In this document: positions 1 to 7,855 of the stretch, piece after piece
Numbering within the stretch: the first letter of the stretch is position 1
Layout: the number at the start of each line of letters is the position of its first letter
Origin: Bacteroidota bacterium
GTDB taxonomy: Bacteria > Bacteroidota > Bacteroidia > Cytophagales > Cyclobacteriaceae
Length of the DNA: 15,999 nt
Assembly: GCA_023417955.1 (NCBI GenBank)
Contig: JAEZDW010000105.1
Span: forward strand, 1-15,999
Direction of reading: 5' to 3'
Notes under the pieces: model-generated
Told to the model about the DNA's origin: nothing
Database searches by the model: none
What the model saw: only the letters and a program-made list of their open reading frames with translations
Translations under genes and position numbers: made by a program

Positions 1-2
1 AC

Positions 3-491
3 CACGGCATCAGCTCATCTGATTCAATGCTCCTGCCCTACTATCGCCTCGCGAAAAAGTATAACCTCCCGGTTGGTATTCACACCGGCTCTGCAGGGCC
101 TGACCACGGGTCGCCGAATTTTAAACAGGATATGGGTAACCCGTCGCTGATGGAAACGCTGCTCAAAGAAGTCCCCGGACTGCGACTGTGGATCATGCAC
201 GCCGGTGCGCCTTACCATCGCGAAGCGATTGACATCATGAAAAAGTATCCGCAGGTCTATACCGACGTCTCTGCAATTAACAATCCCAACATCCTCGGTC
301 CGGAACAATTTGCAGGTATCCTTAAACTGTTTATTGATAATGGTCTTGAGGATAGAATTATGTTTGGTTCTGATAATGGGGATATCGAAACTACTATTAA
401 AGCGATTTCACAGATTTCGTATTTGAGCAAGAACCAGAAAGAGAAGATTTTTTACAAGAATGCCGAGAGGTTTTTTGAAAGCAAAGACTGA
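3..491 (+). CDS. Amidohydrolase family protein, 3' part only
   Basis: The reading frame is open from the left window edge to a TGA at 491, so the 5' end lies outside the window and the first in-frame ATG (27) is probably internal. The visible part is the C-terminal half of a TIM-barrel metal-dependent hydrolase of the amidohydrolase-2 type. A GIHTG segment and, further on, a LWIMHAG segment each place a histidine at the end of a barrel strand. IMFGSDNGD carries the late aspartate typical of the superfamily. It ends with a short helical tail (NAERFFESKD), as is usual for the family. The likely role is hydrolysis or decarboxylation of a small molecule, but the substrate cannot be told. The ChrB-AraC gene starts 44 bp downstream on the same strand, so co-transcription is possible. 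No terminator is visible between them. Confidence 0.8.
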   Translation, partial: HGISSSDSMLLPYYRLAKKYNLPVGIHTGSAGPDHGSPNFKQDMGNPSLMETLLKEVPGLRLWIMHAGAPYHREAIDIMKKYPQVYTDVSAINNPNILGPEQFAGILKLFIDNGLEDRIMFGSDNGDIETTIKAISQISYLSKNQKEKIFYKNAERFFESKD

Positions 492-535
492 ACTTCTCTC
501 ATGCGCTAGTCCCTTCTATTATTACGAATCAAAAT

Positions 536-1393
536 ATGAAATGGATCACGCGTGAACGTCCGAAAATTGACCGGCTTGCCTGCCCATGGATGATCAGACG
601 CTTCGTGGACATGGACGCGGAGTTTACTTATGTTCCGGCCGACAAGGTATTGGAACTGGCGAAAGAACTAAATGCAATTCCCTTTGATATCCCAAAAGTT
701 GAATACACACACCACGGTGACCAATGCACGTTCGACTACATTGTAAGGAAGCACAAGATCAAAGATCCTGCAATTGAAGTGATGCGTCTTATTGTCAGGG
801 GTGCAGATACAGACCGCCACGACATTGCAGTGCAGGCATCCGGTCTGTGGGCGATTTCGGCAGGCATTGCACATAACATCAAAGACGACTATGCCCTTCT
901 GGAACAGGGAATGATTATTTACGATGGTTTGTACACGTGGGCGAAACACCTGCAACATGTGAAGCATACTCAGAGTCCGTTCGAACGAACGTTGCTCGAC
1001 GTTTACAAGAAGTTCCTGAGCGAGAAAAAGAAAAAGCAGAAAGTGCCGGAGTGGGCGAAGGAACTTAAAGAAATCATACAGGACCAGATCGACACAAACC
1101 TGACCTTGTCGTTAAAAGAAGTTTCTGAAAGCCTCAACGTCCACCCTACCTACCTTTCGCGGGAATTCTCGAAATACTTCGACAACCTCTCCTTTGGTGA
1201 TTACATCCGGAAACTGCGGATTGAAAAATCAATCGAGTTAATGAAGGGCTCGCGCCACTCGCTTGCCGAGATCGCGTACCTTACCGGTTTCTCTGATCAG
1301 AGTCATTTTACCAGAACGTTCAAGCTCCACACGGGCAAGAATCCATCCGCTTACCGAAAAAACCTCTTGAAAATTAGTGGCAACAGTAAATAG
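536..1393 (+). CDS. ChrB-domain / AraC-type HTH fusion protein
   Basis: This 285-residue protein joins two recognisable parts. Residues 1-140 match the chromate-resistance ChrB C-terminal domain: KWITRERPKIDRLACPWMIRRF at the start, then a YTHHGDQCTFDYI segment and a GADTDRH segment, with conserved Cys and His residues. After a lysine-rich linker (about residues 162-172), residues 185-277 form an AraC/XylS double helix-turn-helix. The first HTH lies around SLKEVSESLNVHPTYLSREF and the second around SLAEIAYLTGFSDQSHFTRTF, ending with the usual P-S-A-Y-R. In proteobacteria ChrB activates chr operons in response to chromate and shows no AraC domain. Here the ChrB-like part could act as the sensing domain of a DNA-binding regulator. 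No ChrA transporter is visible in the window, so a link to chromate is only inferred. The ATG at 536 fits the start of the ChrB domain. Confidence 0.85.
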   Translation: MKWITRERPKIDRLACPWMIRRFVDMDAEFTYVPADKVLELAKELNAIPFDIPKVEYTHHGDQCTFDYIVRKHKIKDPAIEVMRLIVRGADTDRHDIAVQASGLWAISAGIAHNIKDDYALLEQGMIIYDGLYTWAKHLQHVKHTQSPFERTLLDVYKKFLSEKKKKQKVPEWAKELKEIIQDQIDTNLTLSLKEVSESLNVHPTYLSREFSKYFDNLSFGDYIRKLRIEKSIELMKGSRHSLAEIAYLTGFSDQSHFTRTFKLHTGKNPSAYRKNLLKISGNSK

Positions 1394-1458
1394 GATTCAA
1401 ATTGTAAATATTCTTCTATTCCGTTGAAGTTTGCCTTAATAGTCTTGCATAGTCAACT

Positions 1459-2214
1459 ATGCGAAAGAATATCATTATACTCACGGCTCTTCTCACCATA
1501 GCAACTTCCGAATGCATTGGTCAGTTACCCGAAAAACACATCCACGATCGCGAGCAACTTTGGCTGGGCTACTTCAACCAAACCCGGTTTTCGAACAAAT
1601 GGGGCTTGTGGGCAGATGTTCACTATCGCATGACCGATAATTTCGCAGGCAGATCATTCCAGTTTCTTTTCCGTCCTGCGGCAACGTACTTTATCAAAGA
1701 CAATCTACGTTTGAATGTCGGGTACACGTTTGTTTCTCATCTTCCTCCGGCCGGGATGGAGACTACCAGGCTGGAACACCGGGCATGGCAACAAATCTGG
1801 TGGAACCAAAAATATCCCGGGCTGACGACCTTGCAGTGGCTTCGCCTGGAGCAGCGTTTTAACGAAAGAGTTGTCGCTGATGAAAAGCTTGACGGGCACA
1901 ACTACACGTTTCGGGCAAGATACAACTTCACGTTCTTCCTACCCCTGAAAGGAAAAGAGATAGCACCAAAGACGCCGTTCGCGGCAATCATTGACGAAGT
2001 CTTCCTGAACTTTGGTGACAAGGTGGTGTACAACACCTTCGATCAAAACCGGTTGTTTCTGGGAATTGGTTACCAATTCACGTCACACCTCAACATGCAA
2101 TTTGGTTATATGAATATCTATCAGCAGGAATCCTCAGGGAACAATTATTTTTCGACTGATGCGGTAAGGTTGTCCTTGTTCCATTCGATTGATTTGAGAG
2201 GTGGAGACAAATAG
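1459..2214 (+). CDS. DUF2490 outer-membrane protein
   Basis: A 251-residue protein with a Sec signal peptide (residues 1-21, cleavage near ECIG-Q). The body has many alternating aromatic/polar strands, including EQLWLGYFNQTRFSNKWGLWADVHYR, a LEHRAWQQIWW segment and a LRLEQRFNER segment. It ends in further amphipathic strands. This is the pattern of the DUF2490 family, which is predicted to form an outer-membrane beta-barrel in Bacteroidota. Its length is normal for the family and its function is not known. It lies 65 bp after the ChrB-AraC gene in the same direction. A weak hairpin follows 40 bp after the stop. Confidence 0.85.
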   Translation: MRKNIIILTALLTIATSECIGQLPEKHIHDREQLWLGYFNQTRFSNKWGLWADVHYRMTDNFAGRSFQFLFRPAATYFIKDNLRLNVGYTFVSHLPPAGMETTRLEHRAWQQIWWNQKYPGLTTLQWLRLEQRFNERVVADEKLDGHNYTFRARYNFTFFLPLKGKEIAPKTPFAAIIDEVFLNFGDKVVYNTFDQNRLFLGIGYQFTSHLNMQFGYMNIYQQESSGNNYFSTDAVRLSLFHSIDLRGGDK

Positions 2215-2254
2215 CTGCTGGCACGTGGCCTGTTTCGAAGGAGGTTAGATATTC

Positions 2255-2277
2255 AAGCTTCTTAAGACGTGAAGCTT
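2255..2277 (+). terminator. Weak stem-loop after the DUF2490 gene
   Basis: AAGCTTC (2255-2261) pairs with GAAGCTT (2271-2277) around a 9-nt loop. The hairpin is followed by a pyrimidine-rich CTCTTCGCC rather than a true U tract. It could end the DUF2490 transcript, but the stem is short. Confidence 0.3.
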
Positions 2278-2405
2278 CTCTTCGCCGCAGGAGGGTGAAA
2301 AACGAAGGTACCGCGAGGAGGGCTGTGCTAAGGATATCACAAATTATCGTTATCTTGTCACCAGTACCCTAACCTTTTTCTGCTCGTATTTGAGTGACGC
2401 CGCTC

Positions 2406-4301
2406 ATGAAGTATTTTATCCTGCCCTGGCTGTGCTGTGTTTATGCAGGCGCATTCGCGCAAACCGGAAATAAAACAACGGATACCTTACTGGACAGCGC
2501 AAGACAATATGTTTATTCCGACGTCTCCAAATCCTACAATTTCGTCTCGGAACTCAAACGTGAGGCGACTGCCCAGGATAATAAAATTGCGCTGGCTTAT
2601 GCACATTACGTATTGGGCATCATTGACGAAAAACACGGCGACAACCCGGCAGCCCTTACAAACTATGAACGCGGGCTTAAATATGCCGACGAAGCCGGCG
2701 ACACCCTTGCACATCTGCGCGTGCTGATCGCGTTGTCGAATTATTATATTAATCTTTCAGAAACGGACAAGGCTCTCGAAATCTGCCACCAGGGCATCCG
2801 TGAGGCGACAGCCACCAACAACAACGACGTGGCCGCTCAATTCTATAACAACCTCTCCCTCGCTCACAGCTATGTCCTCGAATACGACAAAGCAGTTGAG
2901 TATGCTGACAAGTCCATCGAACTCAAGAAGCAATCGTCACATGAAGAAAGCCTTGCCAATGCATACCTGAACAAAGGCTACTACCTCGGTGAAATGGGCA
3001 ACTATGAAGAAGGTTTCCAGTATTATGAGCTTGCCATTGCCATCTACCGTAAACACAACACATATCACGCGCTTACCCAAACGTATGTTAACTACGCCTG
3101 GACGTACACCGACCTTAAGCAGTTCAAAAAGGCTCGTATGCATTTGGCACGGGCGCTGGATTATGCAGAGAAGTCGGCGGACAAGATCAGGCAAGCCGGT
3201 GCCTGGAATGCCGCAGGCTACTATTTCCGCAAGGCAGGCTATAGCGACAGCGTTGTTTACGCTTTGCAAAAAGGTCTAAGTCTGTCACTTGAGGCGGATC
3301 ACAAACGCAATGCACTGGTCGCGTACCAGGAACTCTCCGAGTTTCATCGCGATGCCGGCAACAACGCACTGGCGCTGAAATTCCTTACAGATGCCTATCA
3401 CCTCAAGGACACGATATTCGACGAGAGCAAAATACAACTCGCGCAGTCGCTCAACGCACGCTATGAGGCATTTCAAAAAGAAGAAGAAATCAAATTATTG
3501 AATGCCCGACAGGAAAATGACCGCCTGACGATTCAAAAGCAACGCCTGACGCTGCTAACGATAATCCTACTCGCCGCCATCTCAGCAGTCTTGTTGTATC
3601 TACTGTTTAAGCGTTACCGCCGACGCCAGGACGAAGAAAAACAGAAGGAACTGCATCGAAGGAAGGAAGCTGAACGTCTGCGTATAGCCCGTGATATGCA
3701 CGATGAAATCGGCGCCGGACTTACGCGGATCGTAATGCGGAGCCGTCAGATAAAAGGCTACCTGCACGATACGAACGAACATACCAATGGCGTCCCGGAT
3801 GTGCTCGACAAGCTGGAATCTGAGTCGCGCAGCCTGAGTCATAGTATCGGTGAAATCATCTGGGCACTGAATCCCCAAAACGATACGCTGGACACGTTGT
3901 GTGCTTACCTGCGCAATTATACTTACGAGTATCTCGAAGAGGCTGGCATCGAAACCAGCATTGAATTCCCGAATGACGTACCACCGAAACCTGTGACACC
4001 GGAAGTACGGCGGAATATTTTCCTGATCATGAAGGAGTCACTCAACAACCTCGTAAAACACGCTGGCGCAACCCGTGCTGAAATTGCGCTGACGGTCGCA
4101 AACGGACACCTGTCGATTACCGTTTGTGACAATGGCAAGGGCATGAATGAAGATGCGGAAACTTCGACCGGAAACGGATTAAAGAACATGCGCAAAAGGG
4201 CTGAAGAAATTGGCGGCGAATTCTCATTTACCTCCGGCAATGGCAGCGGCATGACTATCCGGATTCAAAATATCAAAATCGAAAATCCAACGAAAGTATG
4301 A
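2406..4301 (+). CDS. TPR-containing sensor histidine kinase (NarX/LytS-like HisKA_3)
   Basis: Membrane-bound two-component sensor kinase of 631 residues from the ATG at 2406. An in-frame GTG at 2394 would add four residues before what is already a good signal peptide (MKYFILPWLCCVYAGAFAQ). Residues 30-340 are a run of TPR-like helical repeats, for example LAYAHYVLGIIDEKHGD and AQFYNNLSLAHSYVLEYDKA, expected to lie in the periplasm. A coiled-coil stretch leads into one transmembrane helix (about 381-401). The HisKA_3 dimerisation segment follows, with the phospho-acceptor His432 in RDMHDEIGAGL. The HATPase domain shows its N-box (N547-N548 in SLNNLVKHAG) and G-box (D575 in DNGKGM, then GNGLKNM). 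The family autophosphorylates and passes phosphate to a NarL-type regulator. That partner gene starts 42 bp downstream, so the two are almost certainly an operon. The signal sensed cannot be told from the sequence. Confidence 0.93.
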   Translation: MKYFILPWLCCVYAGAFAQTGNKTTDTLLDSARQYVYSDVSKSYNFVSELKREATAQDNKIALAYAHYVLGIIDEKHGDNPAALTNYERGLKYADEAGDTLAHLRVLIALSNYYINLSETDKALEICHQGIREATATNNNDVAAQFYNNLSLAHSYVLEYDKAVEYADKSIELKKQSSHEESLANAYLNKGYYLGEMGNYEEGFQYYELAIAIYRKHNTYHALTQTYVNYAWTYTDLKQFKKARMHLARALDYAEKSADKIRQAGAWNAAGYYFRKAGYSDSVVYALQKGLSLSLEADHKRNALVAYQELSEFHRDAGNNALALKFLTDAYHLKDTIFDESKIQLAQSLNARYEAFQKEEEIKLLNARQENDRLTIQKQRLTLLTIILLAAISAVLLYLLFKRYRRRQDEEKQKELHRRKEAERLRIARDMHDEIGAGLTRIVMRSRQIKGYLHDTNEHTNGVPDVLDKLESESRSLSHSIGEIIWALNPQNDTLDTLCAYLRNYTYEYLEEAGIETSIEFPNDVPPKPVTPEVRRNIFLIMKESLNNLVKHAGATRAEIALTVANGHLSITVCDNGKGMNEDAETSTGNGLKNMRKRAEEIGGEFSFTSGNGSGMTIRIQNIKIENPTKV

Positions 4302-4343
4302 TTGCGGGAACGCCATCATCTTCGAATCTTGCAAATACATTAA

Positions 4344-4970
4344 ATGAAGCCGATCCGCGTAACGATAGTTGAGGACGACAAGGAACTCCTTAAGGGGATT
4401 AGTACCATCCTGTCTGCCAGTGAAGAAGTAAAGCTGTTACCGACATTCACCAATGCCGAAGACTTCGTGGCTGTCGCTGAAACACTTGATGCCGACGTTG
4501 CGGTGATAGACATCGGATTACCCGGCCAAAGCGGAATTGAGTGCATCCGGCAGTTGAAAGTGCGGTACCCCGCAATGCAGTTCATGATGTGGACAACCTT
4601 CGAAGACGATGACAAAATCTTCCAGGCATTGAAAGCAGGCGCTAATGGCTACATCCTGAAAACTGCGACGCCGCAGCAGTTGATACAGGCGATCTGTGAC
4701 ATCCACAACGGCGGTTCACCAATGAGCAGCAGCATTGCCCGAAAGGTAATCGCATCTTTCCATGGTACAGCTATTAAACAGTCGGAATACAACCTCACCA
4801 AACGCGAGTCGGAAATACTCGAACATCTGGCGCGCGGCTACCGGTACAAGGAAATCGCGGACAAATTGTTCGTAAGCCTCGAGACAGTGCGATCGCATGT
4901 ACACCATATCTATGAGAAGCTACAAGTCTCCAGCCGTACCGATGCCTTAAACAAGGTCTACGGCAAATAG
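4344..4970 (+). CDS. NarL/FixJ-family response regulator
   Basis: This 208-residue protein has an N-terminal receiver domain with all the key residues visible: acidic pair D11-D12, phosphorylation site D56 (AVIDIGLPG), T84 and K106 (YILKTATP). The C-terminal LuxR/GerE HTH spans about residues 148-205 (LTKRESEILEHLARGYRYKEIADKLF, then the recognition helix ETVRSHVHHIYEKL). It follows the TPR histidine kinase with a 42-bp gap and is its likely partner. Phosphorylation at D56 should promote dimerisation and DNA binding. Its targets are not evident in this window. The secreted protein just downstream is a possible target or operon member, although it appears to have its own promoter-like element. 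Confidence 0.94.
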   Translation: MKPIRVTIVEDDKELLKGISTILSASEEVKLLPTFTNAEDFVAVAETLDADVAVIDIGLPGQSGIECIRQLKVRYPAMQFMMWTTFEDDDKIFQALKAGANGYILKTATPQQLIQAICDIHNGGSPMSSSIARKVIASFHGTAIKQSEYNLTKRESEILEHLARGYRYKEIADKLFVSLETVRSHVHHIYEKLQVSSRTDALNKVYGK

Positions 4971-5007
4971 CTCTTTCGTGTGAAGAAAAAATCAAACAAA
5001 AGTGTGA

Positions 5008-5038
5008 TTGAGTCACATGAATTCAAGACGGAACTTTG
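5008..5038 (+). promoter_or_regulatory. Bacteroidota-type promoter candidate
   Basis: A TTG (5008-5010) lies 20 bp before GAACTTTG (5031-5038), which differs at one position from the TANNTTTG -7 box. Transcription would start near 5042 and give a leader of about 20 nt before the ATG at 5065. This argues against using the in-frame TTG at 5008 or ATG at 5017 as start codons. Confidence 0.45.
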
Positions 5039-5064
5039 GTGTCATAAAAATCAAATCATCGACT

Positions 5065-6042
5065 ATGACAACAAAGATCAAACTACTCCTCTGTGTCGGA
5101 CTGCTCGCCATCGGTGGTCATACCGTTGCGCAATCCTCCATCAGGGAAATCGTAGACAAAACAGGCAAAGACAAAATTCAGAAGAACCTGATGAAGCAGT
5201 TTCCCGGAACGTTTTGCTTCAAGGACGGCCATGGCATGAATCCATACCTCACTTCCGAGGATCAGATACCAAAAACCATTGCCCTCGTCACATTTTATGT
5301 TTACGATCCCGGTATGAGTTACTCCTCCACATCAAAAACAACACATGGGGCTACGGGAATCACGACAACAAGCACATCGGTTTACAACTTCAAGTTGTCA
5401 AAAGAAGGTGGAAACTACTTCGCCAACATGTTTCACCAGGAGGGCGTCGGTAAATTAAAAGAGACTTTCAAAGCACATGGCATCACGTTGCTTACACCGG
5501 ATGAATATTTAAATACGGCTGAAAAGCGTGACTTCTATTACAATAAGTTTCAGCCCCAAATTTCGAAGCTGGGAAGCTTCCTTAGCGGGCTGGAACAAAA
5601 GAGCAGCGGTACGGCAGTATGCGCCGACTACTATCGTGGTCTGGACGCAGCGGCGGCCACTGACTTCAAACGCTCCATTTCCCTTGGCGATGAGTTGACG
5701 CGTAACCTTGGCGTTGATGCGGTTATGAGCATTGCTCTTTATGTTGGATACGACGGCAAGACCGTCACGTTCTCAAACATCAGCAGCACAATCAATGGCC
5801 CGAATCCTGTTCCACGTGAAGACAAAAAGTATATTGGCGCAGCGGGAGCTGGTTATCAGGAAGGCCTCGTCTACTTCTCGGGGTACTACAACAACTTTAA
5901 GCCTGTAAAGATCGCCAACTTAAAGAAAAAAGGTGCTGAAATATCGAACGAGAGCTATGACGGAATCGGCGACCTGATGTCGATCTTTGGTGAAACCGCG
6001 GTGCTCACCATGAAGAAGGTGGTTGCAAAGAACAGCAAATGA
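5065..6042 (+). CDS. Secreted protein of unknown function
   Basis: I do not recognise this family. From the ATG at 5065 it has 325 residues and begins with a clear Sec signal peptide (MTTKIKLLLCVGLLAIGGHTVAQ). The frame is open upstream to 5008, but that would bury the signal peptide, so the later start is preferred. The mature part is soluble-looking, mixed alpha/beta, with two cysteines (FPGTFCFKDGHG and GTAVCADYYRG). It also has a Ser/Thr-rich stretch (SYSSTSKTTHGATGITTTSTS) around residues 89-109. No transmembrane segment or lipobox is seen. It lies 94 bp after the response regulator and ends just before a strong terminator. Location next to a two-component pair suggests an envelope role, which is only an inference. 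Confidence 0.8.
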   Translation: MTTKIKLLLCVGLLAIGGHTVAQSSIREIVDKTGKDKIQKNLMKQFPGTFCFKDGHGMNPYLTSEDQIPKTIALVTFYVYDPGMSYSSTSKTTHGATGITTTSTSVYNFKLSKEGGNYFANMFHQEGVGKLKETFKAHGITLLTPDEYLNTAEKRDFYYNKFQPQISKLGSFLSGLEQKSSGTAVCADYYRGLDAAAATDFKRSISLGDELTRNLGVDAVMSIALYVGYDGKTVTFSNISSTINGPNPVPREDKKYIGAAGAGYQEGLVYFSGYYNNFKPVKIANLKKKGAEISNESYDGIGDLMSIFGETAVLTMKKVVAKNSK

Positions 6043-6057
6043 CATTGACATAAAATG

Positions 6058-6093
6058 AAAATCCCCGCCGGTATACGACGGGGATTTTCTTTA
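6058..6093 (+). terminator. Rho-independent terminator
   Basis: AAAATCCCCG (6058-6067) pairs perfectly with CGGGGATTTT (6079-6088). The stem continues inside as a CG/CG pair after a C-A mismatch, with a GTATA loop, and CTTTA follows. The A-rich upstream arm and T-rich downstream arm make it usable in both directions. It could therefore also help stop leftward transcription from the SDR operon, whose stop is at 6351. Confidence 0.88.
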
Positions 6094-6350
6094 TCAAAAC
6101 GTCTTTCATAGAAAGACGAGAAACTAAATGAACGGAGGAAGGACTTCATCGCCTACTTAATCTAAACGCGTCCCCTCAACCAACAACACGCCCCTAACCG
6201 CCGACTACATCCTCCACTCACGTTCAATAGTGAGGCCCCAAACCAACGCCCCAACTAGCTTTCTTGTTTATGACGGTAACTCTGCCAAATTCTCAATTCT
6301 CCCCACAGACCGCCAATTTCGAGACCTCTCATTTTGCGGATAAACAAACA
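6094..6350. other. Convergent intergenic gap without a gene
   Basis: This gap separates the end of the secreted-protein gene from the end of the SDR gene. No credible reading frame, promoter or second hairpin is seen. The + strand between about 6155 and 6310 is strikingly rich in C and poor in G. Confidence 0.5.
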
Positions 6351-7139
6351 TCAGGCATTACCATAGACGTTTGACTCCCCTCCATCAATAGCAAGTGTCT
6401 GACCACTTACGTAGGAAGCACTATCACTCAGGAGAAAAGCAACAACTTTTGCTACCTCGTGAGGAAGCCCTAACCGTTTTGTCGGGTTGCGCTGTGCGTA
6501 TTCCGACTCAGCCCTCTTCGGATCTTCAGGATTCACCTGTTTGAAGGCTTCAGCTACCATTGGTGTGAGTATAGCGCCAGGCGCGATAGCGTTTGTAACA
6601 ATGCCATCCCGACCGTACTCAAGTGCAGCGTTTTTTGTCATTCCGCTTACCGCATGTTTACTGGCAACATAGGCGACCTGGTTCATAACCCCACGCAATC
6701 CACCCACAGACGCTACGTTGACAATGCGGCCATACTTTTGTTTCTGCATCACGGGTATTGCGTAACGCATTCCAAGGTATACACCGAGTACGTTCACATC
6801 CTGCACCCTTCGAAACACGTTGACATCGTACTCCGTTATCGGTGCCTGGCGTCCCTCAATTCCGGCGTTGTTGTAAAGTCCGTCAATCCGGCCAAAGGCT
6901 TTCAACGCTTCGTCGACATATCTCTGAACGTCTTCTTCCTTCGAAGCGTCACCGGTGACTGACACCACCTTTACTGAGGGATATTCCTTTTTTATTTCCG
7001 CGACTGCAGACGCAAGCGACTCTTTGTTGAAGTCGACCAGCGTCAGATTGGCTCCGCGACCGGCCAATTCTTTCGCGGTTGCAAATCCAAGACCCATTGC
7101 AGCGCCAGTTATTATTATCGATTTGTTTTCTAAGCTCAT
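6351..7139 (-). CDS. SDR-family NAD(P)-dependent oxidoreductase
   Basis: Classical short-chain dehydrogenase/reductase of 262 residues from the ATG at 7139. An upstream in-frame ATG at 7163 would add MFHLKTQS, which does not belong to the fold, and the sequence before 7139 is A-rich as expected for Bacteroidota. The cofactor motif is TGAAMGLG near the N-terminus, followed by NNAG. The catalytic Ser is in NVASVGG and the Tyr/Lys pair is in YVASK. The C-terminal AIDGG motif is present. A typical substrate would be an alcohol, sugar or ketone, and the exact one cannot be told. The gene starts 51 bp after the YceI stop on the same strand with no promoter box or operator between them. It is therefore probably the second gene of the yceI transcript and shares its TTGAT-N4-ATCAA control site. 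Confidence 0.92.
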   Translation of the reverse strand: MSLENKSIIITGAAMGLGFATAKELAGRGANLTLVDFNKESLASAVAEIKKEYPSVKVVSVTGDASKEEDVQRYVDEALKAFGRIDGLYNNAGIEGRQAPITEYDVNVFRRVQDVNVLGVYLGMRYAIPVMQKQKYGRIVNVASVGGLRGVMNQVAYVASKHAVSGMTKNAALEYGRDGIVTNAIAPGAILTPMVAEAFKQVNPEDPKRAESEYAQRNPTKRLGLPHEVAKVVAFLLSDSASYVSGQTLAIDGGESNVYGNA

Positions 7140-7190
7140 ACTTTGGGTTTTTAAGTGAAACATAATTTTCTATTGCGAAACCGGAGTTTA

Positions 7191-7748
7191 TCAGGCCTGT
7201 CTTACGAACTGGACTTCGGCCGAAATCTTCACTTCATCACTGACCAGTACCCCTCCCGTTTCAAGCGCAGCGTTCCAGCTGAGACCGAAATCTTTTCTGT
7301 TGATCTTTCCTTCAACCGAAAACCCTGCTTTTTCATTGCCCCACGGATCTTTGTTGATGCCGCCAAATTCCACGCTGAGAATTACTTCCTTCTTGACACC
7401 CTTGATCTCAAGAATCCCTTTCAGTTCGTAATCTTCCTCGTCAACCTTACGGAACGACGTACCCTTAAATGAGAGTGTCGGGAATTTTTCGACTTCAAAA
7501 AAGTCAGCAGCCTTCAGGTGGCTATCGCGTTCTTCACTTCCGGTGTGCACAGAAGCTGCATCAACCGTAACTTCGATTTCTGCATCACTGAAGTCGGCGC
7601 TTTTCGATACTATTGTTGCATCAAACTTTTCGAAGGATCCCTTGACATTCGTTATCATCATGTGGCGAACTTTGAAAGAAAGTTCACTATGCGAAAGGTC
7701 TGATGTCCATTTCGTCTTTGTTGCTTCTTTTTTGAGTGTAGTTTCCAT
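7191..7748 (-). CDS. YceI family protein
   Basis: A 185-residue YceI-like lipocalin-fold protein. Family members bind isoprenoid or other lipid-like ligands in an extended beta-barrel. Visible signs are TKWTSDLSHSELSFKVRHM at the start, then DFFEVEKFPTLSF, a KGVKKEV segment and the closing INRKDFGLSWN pattern. The frame is open up to 7820, but the promoter -7 box at 7790-7797 would lie inside that longer version, so the ATG at 7748 (METTLKKEATKTKW) is chosen. No signal peptide is present in this version, so the protein should be cytoplasmic, unlike E. coli YceI. Its promoter carries a perfect FNR-like operator. The SDR gene follows 51 bp downstream in the same transcript. Confidence 0.92.
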   Translation of the reverse strand: METTLKKEATKTKWTSDLSHSELSFKVRHMMITNVKGSFEKFDATIVSKSADFSDAEIEVTVDAASVHTGSEERDSHLKAADFFEVEKFPTLSFKGTSFRKVDEEDYELKGILEIKGVKKEVILSVEFGGINKDPWGNEKAGFSVEGKINRKDFGLSWNAALETGGVLVSDEVKISAEVQFVRQA

Positions 7749-7789
7749 ACGTGTTGTTTTTAGTTTCTGATTTAATAGTCTATCTGATA

Positions 7790-7823
7790 CAAAATTAGCG
7801 TCATCTGATCGGACAGGCATTGA
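7790..7823 (-). promoter_or_regulatory. Promoter of the yceI-SDR operon
   Basis: Read on the minus strand, a perfect TANNTTTG box (TAATTTTG) occupies 7797-7790. A TCAAT element occupies 7823-7819 and is followed by GCCTGTC, lying in the -33 region. No usual TTG -33 box is seen, which fits an activator-dependent promoter. The leader to the ATG would be about 38 nt. Confidence 0.75.
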
Positions 7824-7841
7824 TCCGGGATAAGAACAAAC

Positions 7842-7855
7842 TTGATTCAGATCAA
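7842..7855 (-). promoter_or_regulatory. FNR/CRP-family operator, yceI site
   Basis: Perfect inverted repeat TTGAT-N4-ATCAA (minus strand TTGATCTGAATCAA), extended by one further pair (CTTGAT/ATCAAG). Its centre (7848.5) is 55 bp upstream of the -7 box centre, placing it at about -62, the class I activator position. It overlaps the TGA stop of the upstream F420-reductase-like gene. The transcribed arms can also fold into a 6-bp stem followed by TTTGTTCTT. Confidence 0.8.

Noticed and set aside
5008..5064. Longer start (TTG 5008 or ATG 5017) for the secreted unknown protein
   Set aside because: It would place about 16-19 residues before a complete signal peptide and overlaps a promoter-like element.
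4980..5453. Overlapping + strand frame of 157 codons beside the secreted-protein gene
   Set aside because: The translation is rich in Arg, His and Cys without domain character, while the other frame has a signal peptide and normal composition.
7749..7820. N-terminal extension of the YceI frame up to 7820
   Set aside because: It contains the predicted -7 box and transcription start, and the added residues do not resemble the family.
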